A stretch of DNA of 23,238 nucleotides from a virus. The DNA lies in the IMG/VR virus record IMGVR_UViG_3300045950_000018, positions 1 through 23,238 of that record; one strand, given 5' to 3'. Below, piece by piece: positions 1 through 5,717 of the stretch (the stretch's first letter is position 1; every line of letters starts with the position of its first letter). The notes beneath the pieces are model-generated. The model was given only the letters and a program-made list of their open reading frames with translations, had not been told where the DNA came from and made no database searches. The position numbers and the translations under genes are program-made.

Positions 1-1
1 G

Positions 2-67
2 CATCTGCGCGACCGGCGGAACGTTGACGCACCGGAGCACGGCCACGAAAAAGCCCCCAGCGGATGA
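2..67 (+). CDS. Possible C-terminal tail of a gene entering from the left
   Basis: Reading from base 2 on the plus strand there is an open frame of 21 codons ending in TGA at 65-67, with mostly G/C third positions and the terminal residues HEKAPSG. It could be the end of a gene that begins left of the window. The other open frame here (ending at 27) has poorer codon use. The frame runs into the hairpin at 51-80. There is too little sequence to assign a family, so the call is weak. Confidence 0.22.
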   Translation, partial: HLRDRRNVDAPEHGHEKAPSG

Positions 68-80
68 CCGAAGGGGGCTT
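46..80 (-). terminator. Hairpin with T-run on the minus strand
   Basis: Bases 51-58 (AAGCCCCC) pair perfectly with 73-80 (GGGGGCTT) around a 14-base loop. Five A bases at 48-52 on the plus strand give a T-run directly after the stem on the minus strand, so the shape is that of an intrinsic terminator for leftward transcription. No minus-strand gene is evident just to the right, so what it terminates is unclear. It would stop leftward late read-through that passes the 1381-1415 hairpin. Confidence 0.5.
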
Positions 81-84
81 GGTG

Positions 85-131
85 GTCCTGGGATGCGTCA
101 TCCAGGACATGGTGGTTGCGGGGGCCCGCAA
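85..131. repeat. Two further adjacent inverted repeats
   Basis: Bases 85-91 (GTCCTGG) pair with 102-108 (CCAGGAC), and the inner bases ATG/CAT extend the stem around one bulged G. Bases 116-121 (TTGCGG) pair with 126-131 (CCGCAA) around a 4-base loop. With the hairpin at 51-80 this makes three stems in about 80 bases, upstream of the LexA box. They could be part of a small RNA, a protein-binding site or terminator remnants; the sequence does not decide. Confidence 0.4.
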
Positions 132-197
132 TCTCGTCCAGAGACACGTCACGGTGCAAATCTGGCTGAGCCAACCCCGAAGGAAAAAGCCTCAAAA

Positions 198-217
198 CAC
201 TGTATAAAGCCACAGTA
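198..217 (+). promoter_or_regulatory. LexA (SOS) box
   Basis: The sequence CACTGTATAAAGCCACAGTA has perfect ACTGT and ACAGT half-sites 8 bases apart. It matches the classical TACTGTATATATATACAGTA consensus at the half-sites and flanks. A TATAAA -10-like hexamer lies inside it (203-208), so LexA binding would cover the promoter. The box abuts the ATG at 217 of the next gene. If 203-208 is the -10, the transcript would start only a few bases before the ATG and be nearly leaderless. No good -35 is visible. Confidence 0.7.
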
Positions 218-687
218 TGAGGTTTCGTGTTCACACCGCCAGGCGGGAGGGGCGGATCAAGCCCCGCTATCAACTCTTCGAGGCGTCTCAGGTCGGGCAC
301 CTGCAGGTGCTGACTGAGCACGTCTCGCACCTCAATCGTGCATCCCTGGTGGCCCGGCTTCGCGGCATCGATGAAGAGACCATGGCCGAGGTGGACATGC
401 TGCCCGCCCTCTTGGACGCCACGGTCATTGAGGTGAAGCGGGATCGCATCGTGATCGCAGGCCTGGAAAGTCATGCCTGCGGCATCGACAACGTCATCGA
501 CTTTGCCCAGAGCTGGCTGCTCTACCCGGCCGAAGACTTCCCCAAGACCAGCATCTCAGAAGAGACGACTACAACTTCGGAATCAAGCGCGAAGAGCGTG
601 AATGCCGCGACTACAACAACTTCTATGACTTTTTCAGGGGCAAAGGCGGGATTGCAGAAGGCCAAAACAAGGCCCAAGCCCCTCTGA
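217..687 (+). CDS. Hypothetical protein under a LexA box, probably frameshifted
   Basis: This 156-codon frame starts with ATG at 217, immediately behind the LexA box and without a Shine-Dalgarno sequence. Residues 1 to about 115 look like normal coding sequence (mixed charged and hydrophobic, high G/C third positions). The remaining 40 residues are an unnatural run rich in Thr and Ser. In the same region the -1 frame gives a convincing protein (see 564-776). The gene is therefore probably broken by an indel near 562-566, or it is read through a frame change. I do not recognise the family. Its position behind an SOS box suggests a DNA-damage-induced prophage function such as an antirepressor, which is inference from context only. 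Confidence 0.5.
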   Translation: MRFRVHTARREGRIKPRYQLFEASQVGHLQVLTEHVSHLNRASLVARLRGIDEETMAEVDMLPALLDATVIEVKRDRIVIAGLESHACGIDNVIDFAQSWLLYPAEDFPKTSISEETTTTSESSAKSVNAATTTTSMTFSGAKAGLQKAKTRPKPL

Positions 688-776
688 AGCCCCTTAAAAA
701 GGGACCGCCTCGATCCGCAATTTCCCGTAGTTTGGACGCCACCGTATGCCGATCATCAAAAAAAGATGACAATTGA
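564..776 (+). other. Likely true -1 frame continuation of the SOS-box gene
   Basis: From 564 the -1 frame relative to the 217 start reads DDYNFGIKREERECRDYNNF and continues open to TGA at 774-776. Codons in its first 30 positions are strongly G/C-ending and it is rich in aromatic and charged residues, unlike the Thr/Ser-rich reading of the 217 frame. No ATG, GTG or TTG start was seen in this frame between about 450 and 564, so it is more likely a continuation of the 217 gene than a separate gene. No classical X XXY YYZ slippery heptamer is seen at the junction, which favours an indel or a sequencing error over programmed frameshifting. Confidence 0.4.
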
Positions 777-844
777 GGCACAGCACCAGCAGCCGAGCCG
801 CGCAACAGGGTAAACCCGCAAGGAAGCCCCTGTAATAAAGGTGA

Positions 845-872
845 ACGACTGGCGGCGCTGTTTCGTTATAGT
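845..872 (+). promoter_or_regulatory. Weak promoter candidate
   Basis: TATAGT at 867-872 matches five of six bases of the -10 consensus. ACGACT at 845-850, 16 bases upstream, matches TTGACA only at the central GAC. Transcription from here would start near 880, just before the structured segment at 886-1004, and run into the two small genes at 1109-1368 and the terminator at 1381. It is a candidate only. Confidence 0.3.
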
Positions 873-885
873 GGCACCTGACACA

Positions 886-1004
886 GATCTAGTGTCTCAA
901 GCAGTACCGAGACGCTAGGGATGGTGTCTACCCGCGTTCGGGTGGGTATAAGCAAGAAAGCCAGCAGGCGGCAACCTGCTGGCGTCTTGCCCCGGCACTA
1001 GGTC
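886..1004 (+). ncRNA. Structured RNA candidate, possible leader or switch
   Basis: Several helices can be read directly. Bases 960-968 pair with 975-983 (9 perfect pairs, 6-base loop), extended across a small internal loop by 952-957 with 985-990. Bases 889-898 pair with 909-918 (10 pairs, one G-U). CCCG/CGGG forms a small stem-loop near 931-942. Bases 886-894 can alternatively pair with 996-1004 (9 pairs, one G-U), closing the whole element as a multi-branched fold. The last pairing excludes the lower half of the 889-918 hairpin, so two alternative states are possible. I cannot match it to a known RNA family. It could be a phage antitermination site, a small RNA or a leader. Confidence 0.38.
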
Positions 1005-1108
1005 CAGGAAGCGTGTTTTCCCGAGGGAAGTATTCACATCGCAAATGAATCATACCTCTGGAGCGCGTGAACTGGGAACTTCAACGGTCATTCACTTGAG
1101 GAATACTC

Positions 1109-1264
1109 ATGACCAAGAAGAAACCTGCGACCATCGTGTCGCACCGCAGCGCCGTCGATGGACGGTTCATCACCCAGCAACAGGCCAAGGCAGCACCGCG
1201 TGAGTCCGTCAGGGAAACACGCCCCGCACCTAAGCCGTGTGGACCGAAGGGAGGCCGCAAGTGA
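1109..1264 (+). CDS. Small conserved basic protein of the SAVxGRF(V/I)T type
   Basis: A 51-residue protein starts with ATG at 1109 behind TTGAGGA, a good Shine-Dalgarno sequence with normal spacing. The segment RSAVDGRFITQQQA (residues 13-26) resembles a widespread family of tiny phage and bacterial proteins with a SAVTGRFVT core followed by a Thr/Arg stretch, whose function is unknown and which are often misnamed. The C-terminus is rich in Pro, Lys and Arg. Its stop codon overlaps the GTG of the next small frame. It lies between a structured leader and the terminator at 1381, suggesting a short plus-strand operon. The family resemblance is from memory; the gene call rests on start site, composition and context. 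Confidence 0.6.
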   Translation: MTKKKPATIVSHRSAVDGRFITQQQAKAAPRESVRETRPAPKPCGPKGGRK

Positions 1265-1368
1265 GCAGCTTCCGCGACGATATGGTCCACGTCCGGCGCT
1301 ACAAGCGGCGCCGCTTTGGGCGTGAAGAGGACGTCTGCGAACACTGGCGCAGCCCACCGAGCTGCTGA
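1261..1368 (+). CDS. Tiny basic ORF overlapping the previous stop
   Basis: A GTG at 1261 overlaps the TGA of the preceding gene (GTGA arrangement) and opens a 35-codon frame ending in TGA at 1366-1368. The product is very basic in its middle (VRRYKRRRFGREED) with two cysteines near the C-terminus. Translational coupling is plausible, and the stop lies just before the terminator. No family is recognised, and at this length a chance frame cannot be excluded. Confidence 0.33.
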   Translation: MSSFRDDMVHVRRYKRRRFGREEDVCEHWRSPPSC

Positions 1369-1380
1369 TCCCTCAGCAGC

Positions 1381-1415
1381 AGGCCCCGGAGTCGAAAGGC
1401 CCCGGGGCCTTTTTC
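1381..1415 (+). terminator. Strong intrinsic terminator of the plus-strand genes
   Basis: AGGCCCCGG (1381-1389) pairs perfectly with CCGGGGCCT (1402-1410) around a 12-base loop, followed by TTTTTC. It has a T-run only in the rightward direction. It insulates the short plus-strand operon from the convergent late operon, whose last stop codon lies at 1421-1423. On the minus strand the same stem has no T-run, so leftward late transcripts may pass it. Confidence 0.85.
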
Positions 1416-1420
1416 ATTTC

Positions 1421-1978
1421 TCACTGTTCACCAACAAGCTGGCCCTGCTGGCCTACCTGGATGTTGCCTTCCAGCCCGGCCACACACACCGGCCCCACCA
1501 CCCTGGTGATGTAAGCCTGCAGCCCCGTCACTTGGACTGAGAGCGCGTCAGCGACTCCCGCCACCGCTGCGTATCGGCTGCTGCATTCTTCGAGTGCATC
1601 GGCGGCGGCGACGGCTCCATGAGCGATGGATCCGGCTGGGCTGCTTTGGGCCGCTCGGCTTGCACGGTCACGAAACTGGGTGATCGTGTCGCGCAGCTCG
1701 CCACGGACAACGCGCAGATCAGCGCGAGCATCAGCCAGAGCCAGTTGGGCTTGCTTGAGTTCATGTTGTGCCTCCAGAGCGGCCAGGGCCGCGCTTGTTT
1801 CGGTCTTGAGCTTGTGAGCCTGGGCATCGGCCAAGGCTTGGCGGTGCACCTCTTGCCAGCGGTCTCGCTCGGCCTGCACCGCAGCACCGACAACTTCCTG
1901 GGCATGGCGCTGATGCCACAGCCACAACAGAATCAGAACGCAAATCAGGGCCGTGGCTGGAATAAAAGTTCGACGCAT
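1421..1978 (-). CDS. Rz: Rz-like inner-membrane spanin (i-spanin)
   Basis: This 185-residue protein has an N-terminal signal anchor (about residues 5-21, very hydrophobic, after MRRTF), then a long Ala/Glu/Gln/Arg-rich coiled-coil segment (about 28-110) with a small residual C-terminal domain. That is the architecture of Rz-type or DUF2514-type i-spanins, which span the periplasm and bind the outer-membrane spanin Rz1 to fuse the two membranes in the last step of lysis. It is the last gene of the late operon. The ATG follows TTTGAGGT, and the preceding small frame stops one base upstream. A complete Rz1-like lipoprotein gene lies inside it in another frame (1528-1764), which strongly supports the assignment. 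The sequence alone does not separate Rz from DUF2514. Confidence 0.8.
   Translation of the reverse strand: MRRTFIPATALICVLILLWLWHQRHAQEVVGAAVQAERDRWQEVHRQALADAQAHKLKTETSAALAALEAQHELKQAQLALADARADLRVVRGELRDTITQFRDRASRAAQSSPAGSIAHGAVAAADALEECSSRYAAVAGVADALSVQVTGLQAYITRVVGPVCVAGLEGNIQVGQQGQLVGEQ
1528..1764 (-). CDS. Rz1: Rz1-like outer-membrane spanin lipoprotein, embedded in Rz
   Basis: A 78-residue frame starts with ATG at 1764 behind a near-perfect GGAGG with 7-base spacing and lies wholly within the Rz gene in a different frame. It has a short N-region (MNSSK), a hydrophobic stretch (WLWLMLALICALS), a lipobox ending in VASC (lipidated Cys24) and then a proline-containing mature part (PKAAQPDPSLMEPSPPP). 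These are the marks of Rz1 o-spanins: a lipoprotein signal and a small proline-rich periplasmic peptide that binds the C-terminus of Rz. The embedded layout matches lambda Rz/Rz1. Automated annotation often misses such genes because the longer upstream part of the frame is a shadow. Confidence 0.85.
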   Translation of the reverse strand: MNSSKPNWLWLMLALICALSVASCATRSPSFVTVQAERPKAAQPDPSLMEPSPPPMHSKNAAADTQRWRESLTRSQSK

Positions 1979-1979
1979 G

Positions 1980-2177
1980 TCAGTACCTCAAATGCCACCA
2001 CGGGCGCTCCAAACCGTACTCACCGAGCATGGCTATGGCCTCTTGCGATTCGCGCAAAGCCAAAGCCCTCAAGGCCTCGATGTCGGCTGCTATTGCGGCT
2101 TGCTGCTCACGATCTGGCGCAAGTCGCTCGACCAGATCGACCGTAGCGGCTCGGCTGTAACCTCGGCTTGGGCACAT
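1980..2177 (-). CDS. Small ORF between secreted protein and Rz
   Basis: A 65-residue frame from ATG at 2177 to TGA at 1982-1980 ends one base before the Rz start. It overlaps the 3' end of the secreted-protein gene (2090-2614) by 88 bases in another frame. The non-overlapping part (ALRALALRESQEAIAMLGEY) has natural helix-forming composition and good codon use, and it fills the gap between the two neighbours. The ribosome site is weak (CAGG), so an upstream or alternative start is possible. No transmembrane segment and no recognised family. It might be an accessory lysis protein by position only. Confidence 0.45.
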   Translation of the reverse strand: MCPSRGYSRAATVDLVERLAPDREQQAAIAADIEALRALALRESQEAIAMLGEYGLERPWWHLRY

Positions 2178-2614
2178 GACCTGATCGCATTGGCCACCGT
2201 CTCCGTGCTGCTGTTGATGCATGTCGCTGCCTCCGCTGTGGCAGCCCAGCTGCCGGCCATGATCCGCAAGCGCGGGCCCGTCACTGATGGGCACCAGAAC
2301 GAGTGCCAGACGCCGCTCGTACCGAAGCCAAACGCCCCGCCCTGCCCGGTCCCGCCCATGAGGCGGGGTGAGCAAGACGCGGTGTTGATGAGGTAGGCGC
2401 GGCACTCTTTGCGCACATTGACGATGGGATCACCACCGGCTGCCGCGTTGTTGCACATGAGCGAACCAGCGGGGGCGTATCGGTAGGCCCACCTGTCGCG
2501 GGCTCCGTACTCGACCAACGCGGGCGCGGCGAGCGTTGCTCGGCCACCCTCGGCAACCACCACGGTCTGAGCGTGGGCGGTGCCGATGAGCGCCAGGATC
2601 AGGGCGTATCTCAT
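2090..2614 (-). CDS. Secreted six-cysteine protein of unknown function
   Basis: This 174-residue protein begins with a clear cleavable signal peptide (MRYALILALIGTAHA, predicted cut before Gln16) and has an AAGGAG ribosome site 7 bases upstream. The mature part has six cysteines (54, 71, 81, 108, 132, 147), enough for three disulphides, and aromatic/Gly-rich patches (GGAFGFGTSGVWHSFW). It should fold in the periplasm or be exported. It sits between the tailspike gene and the spanins in the late operon. Such positions often hold morons or late accessory genes, for instance superinfection-exclusion or host-envelope functions, but there is no motif to choose one. I do not recognise a family. Confidence 0.7.
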   Translation of the reverse strand: MRYALILALIGTAHAQTVVVAEGGRATLAAPALVEYGARDRWAYRYAPAGSLMCNNAAAGGDPIVNVRKECRAYLINTASCSPRLMGGTGQGGAFGFGTSGVWHSFWCPSVTGPRLRIMAGSWAATAEAATCINSSTETVANAIRSCAQAEVTAEPLRSIWSSDLRQIVSSKPQ

Positions 2615-2624
2615 GTGTCACTCC

Positions 2625-5600
2625 TTATGCACTCAGCGCGGCGGCCAGTGCGGCATTGCTTGCGGCGGCCTGTGCTGTGGTTTCCAGGGCCGTCTGCATG
2701 AGCCGATCGCTTTCTGCTGCGGTCAAGCCGCTGACGCCTGTTTCGACCGCGTAGGCCCGGCCGTACTCCATCTGCACGCCACCGCCGCCGGCCCTGATGA
2801 CCGTCGAACCGTCGGATCGGTACAGCCTGCCACCCACCACGCGCACGGGGGCGGCGTTCACGTTCTGGATTCGCATGTCGACCAGATCCACATTGATCCG
2901 GTAATTCACGTCGTCCTCGGCTGTCATGCCGCCGTGGAAGAACCTGATTCCGTTTTCGGTCATCTGCCCGGCGATGTACCAGGCATAACCCCGCTGCACT
3001 GTCGTGACGCCATCGGGGTCGTCGATGTCGATCTCGACGTTCGGATAGTCCTCGATGAACTCAGTCACGGCGTCGCCGTCGATGGCGTTTGCGTTGTACA
3101 CCTTGTCATCGACCTGGTCGGCCAGGATCGACCAGCCGAACTCAGAAGCGACGGTGCGGTATTGCGCCGGCACCTTAGCAGCCGCGCCAGACTGATAGGC
3201 CAGGCGCACCTGCACAATGTCGCCCGCGCTGAACGTGCTGCCGTCCGGGTAACTCAGCGACCAGCTGGTGCCGGCCACGATCGTGTTTTCCACTTCGGTG
3301 CCGGCCGTGACGTTGACGACCTGGATGCGCGACCCTGGCACGACGTTCGTCACGGACGCGGCGGCCTGCATCACTGCTTCTTCGACGGTGATCGTCGCCG
3401 GTGTGGTGTTGACGTAAGACACGCCGGACACGACCTTCACTGTGATGTTCCCGCCGCTGTTGTTGACCAGCGTGATCGTGCCGGAAAGGTTCGCGCCAGC
3501 CAGGTCATAAGTGCCGACAGCGCGGAAGTCGAACGTGCATCCGTCGTAGCTGCCGTCGATCACGCCGGCGGAATTCCACTCGACCACGCCACCGCCCCAC
3601 GTCATGCCGCTGATCGCCGGGTCGACCACAGTCCAGCCGCTGTTCAGTGCCAGCAGCGCGCCGGCTCGATCCCACGGCATTTGCAGATCGATGTTCTGCA
3701 CGCCCCAGGCCTGTGAATAGTCGTAAAGCTTTGCGAAGGTGTCGATCGTGCCGGCGCCGAATGTGATGCGCTTTGTCGCGGCGTTGATCGTGGCACCCGT
3801 GTAAGCAGCTGCCACAGCCTGCGCGACCTGCGTGTAGATGTTGACTCGACGGGTCGCAGAACCCTCGTCGAAAAAATACCCGTAGTGCCGCACCTTCGTG
3901 ATGAACAGGCCGTCGGGCGTGCCGTCAAACCACACATTCCCGCCAGACAGCGTTTTCATCGCAACGTCATAGGACAGCGTGAACGACCCGTCGAAGCCCG
4001 ATACGTTCGTCGCGTCGATTTCAAATCGCTCCCAAGCGTTCACGCACGCCGCAGTCGCCGACACGCTGATCGACTGGCCCAGGCCCGTGACCTTGACTGT
4101 CGGCGGCGTCCAGTCTCCTGCGTTGTAGAACGCTGAATCGACGCGCACATAAACGATCAGCTTCACGGTCGCGCCAGAAGCACAAATGATGCTCTGGCTG
4201 TGCGTGAAGACACGGCCCAGGTTCACGCTGAAGTTGTGCGGCGTGACCTTGATCGTCGAAGCGCCAGACAAGCGCACCACGTTGTCGCGCACCATGGACG
4301 CGACCTGCGTGTGACGCTCTTGCTGCGTCGGGTCGCGCTGCTTGTTGATGTAGCGCAGGTCAATGTCGCCCTGGTTTACAAGCTCGTCGGCGGTTTCGAA
4401 TGTCGCAGTCTCGCCTCGCAGCAGACAGTCTTCTACGACGATTGATCCCAGGCCGCCCACGCCACTACCGTATCGGATGAAGTAGTCTTGCCCAAATTGT
4501 GTTCGCCAACCGTGCGTCCAGCCAATATCGCACCGCCGGAATACCAGCGGCGTCGTGCCGGGTAGGGACACGAACTGTTGCTGACCTGAAAAAATGCAGT
4601 CTTCATAAACGCCTGCATTCGCGCTGCTTCCAGTGCCTCCGATGTTCGTCAACCAAGAACCACGGGCAAAACTGCCGTACCCGAAACCAGAAGTCTGCCT
4701 AAAAAATGTGCTGCCCGTTTCTTGCACCCGACCCGTACCGAAGCCCCAAGGTATTTGCAAAAACACGTTGTCTTCGGACACCAGCCCGGCAGGGCTGTTG
4801 TAGACCATAGGTTGAGTTGCGTGGTTGTAGACAGCCCGACGAACCTCAGGAACGTCACCGACAGGGGCCTGCCCCTCGAAGCTCAACGCCGTCTGGTTTG
4901 TAGAGTTGCCAAGTTCTCTAAGTTCAGCGTCATCAATGATCAGCTTTCGCGTACCCGGCACGCCACCAATGTGCTGCCTAAAACTCATCCGAGAAGTTTG
5001 CGTTGATACAGTGCTCCACGGGCGCACCAGCACATTGCTGGTCAGATTGCAGGCGCGGCAGCCTGCTTTGTGACCATTCGCCAGTCCTGCGGTCAACGTC
5101 ACCAGATCGCCGCTGACTGATGCAACGGTAGCCGTACTCGACCTGTCGCCGGGCACGCTATCCATCGAGGTCGGCAGGCGGATCAAGTCGCCGGGCTGCC
5201 AGCCGCAGTTCGAGGTCGTCAGCCTGATCTGTGTGGCCCCAGCGACCACGGCTTGCGCAAGAACTGCGTTTCGGGTGCGGGTGCCAGATCCGCAAAAACT
5301 CACATACCAACTGTGGGTTGGTTGCCCGGACAAAGATGGCATATCCAGGCCGGTTCGAAATGCCGTCGCGGTGCGGTTGAGCGTCAACGTAGCCGTGACG
5401 CCCAACGGGATGCGATCAGTCGACGTGCCGAAGTCCAGTCGCCCGCCCGTTGACGGCTGAATCTGAATCCACCCTCGAACGATCAATTCGCTGCTGACAG
5501 TGCGAGACGCACGCAGCGTCCCATACACGTCGATAGCACCGCTGCCTGCTGTATTGCTATGCGGTGCGTCGTTGCCCCATGTGTATGTGCCGTCAAGCGT

Positions 5601-5714
5601 TACTGTGTGACCAGCCGCGATGATCACTTTGTCGCCGTCGATCGGGACAACGCCGCCGACCCATGTGGACGCGGCCGACGCAAGGCCAGACTGTGCTGAT
5701 GTGATGGTCGCCAT
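2625..5714 (-). CDS. Tailspike/tail-fibre-like receptor-binding protein
   Basis: This protein has 1029 residues. Residues about 15-110 (STWVGGVVPIDGDKVIIAAGH, with a pattern of short strands) resemble a G8-like start of a right-handed beta-helix, followed by an assembled beta-helix-like part (about 250-440, repeated short strands, Cys/Gly turns). Residues about 480-605 look like a jelly-roll carbohydrate-binding module (VRLSGASTIKV to NVWFDGTPDG). The C-terminal 200 residues (VDDKVYNANAIDGDAVTEF and DPDGVTTVQRGYAW) resemble a module recurrent in phage tail proteins. It likely sits on the tail tip and binds or cuts surface polysaccharide; no catalytic residues can be assigned. It follows the collagen-like tail protein by 3 bases. 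The middle of the gene (about 4440-5000) is noticeably A/T-richer than its ends, suggesting module exchange. Confidence 0.72.
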   Translation of the reverse strand: MATITSAQSGLASAASTWVGGVVPIDGDKVIIAAGHTVTLDGTYTWGNDAPHSNTAGSGAIDVYGTLRASRTVSSELIVRGWIQIQPSTGGRLDFGTSTDRIPLGVTATLTLNRTATAFRTGLDMPSLSGQPTHSWYVSFCGSGTRTRNAVLAQAVVAGATQIRLTTSNCGWQPGDLIRLPTSMDSVPGDRSSTATVASVSGDLVTLTAGLANGHKAGCRACNLTSNVLVRPWSTVSTQTSRMSFRQHIGGVPGTRKLIIDDAELRELGNSTNQTALSFEGQAPVGDVPEVRRAVYNHATQPMVYNSPAGLVSEDNVFLQIPWGFGTGRVQETGSTFFRQTSGFGYGSFARGSWLTNIGGTGSSANAGVYEDCIFSGQQQFVSLPGTTPLVFRRCDIGWTHGWRTQFGQDYFIRYGSGVGGLGSIVVEDCLLRGETATFETADELVNQGDIDLRYINKQRDPTQQERHTQVASMVRDNVVRLSGASTIKVTPHNFSVNLGRVFTHSQSIICASGATVKLIVYVRVDSAFYNAGDWTPPTVKVTGLGQSISVSATAACVNAWERFEIDATNVSGFDGSFTLSYDVAMKTLSGGNVWFDGTPDGLFITKVRHYGYFFDEGSATRRVNIYTQVAQAVAAAYTGATINAATKRITFGAGTIDTFAKLYDYSQAWGVQNIDLQMPWDRAGALLALNSGWTVVDPAISGMTWGGGVVEWNSAGVIDGSYDGCTFDFRAVGTYDLAGANLSGTITLVNNSGGNITVKVVSGVSYVNTTPATITVEEAVMQAAASVTNVVPGSRIQVVNVTAGTEVENTIVAGTSWSLSYPDGSTFSAGDIVQVRLAYQSGAAAKVPAQYRTVASEFGWSILADQVDDKVYNANAIDGDAVTEFIEDYPNVEIDIDDPDGVTTVQRGYAWYIAGQMTENGIRFFHGGMTAEDDVNYRINVDLVDMRIQNVNAAPVRVVGGRLYRSDGSTVIRAGGGGVQMEYGRAYAVETGVSGLTAAESDRLMQTALETTAQAAASNAALAAALSA

Positions 5715-5717
5715 GTC

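Larger units (their letters stand above)
777..1108. other. Intergenic stretch without a credible gene
   Basis: About 330 bases separate the frame ending at 776 from the small gene at 1109. Short ATG frames here (for example from 765 or 1045) lack ribosome sites or run out of frame over the next gene. What the stretch does hold is a weak promoter-like element (845-872), a strongly structured segment (886-1004), a small inverted repeat (TTCC/GGAA around 1018-1029), and half of an inverted repeat that could occlude the next start codon (1086-1091 with 1109-1114). Confidence 0.6.

Noticed and set aside
24-317. 97-codon plus-strand frame at the left edge
   Set aside because: It runs through three hairpins and the LexA box, with Gly/Pro/Arg-rich composition and no ribosome site.
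1088-1357. Minus-strand frames of 87-89 codons over the small plus-strand genes
   Set aside because: They are antisense to the better supported 51-residue gene and have Cys/Arg-rich shadow composition. They would also lie beyond the last late gene with no ribosome site.
1980-2405. Longer 141-codon version of the small ORF upstream of Rz
   Set aside because: The additional N-terminal part overlaps the secreted-protein gene, is His/Arg/Pro-rich and looks like a shadow; only the part from about 2177 is retained.
2580-3716. 378-codon plus-strand frame opposite the tailspike C-terminus
   Set aside because: His/Val/Asp/Arg-rich shadow frame; the minus-strand reading has recognisable tail-protein modules.
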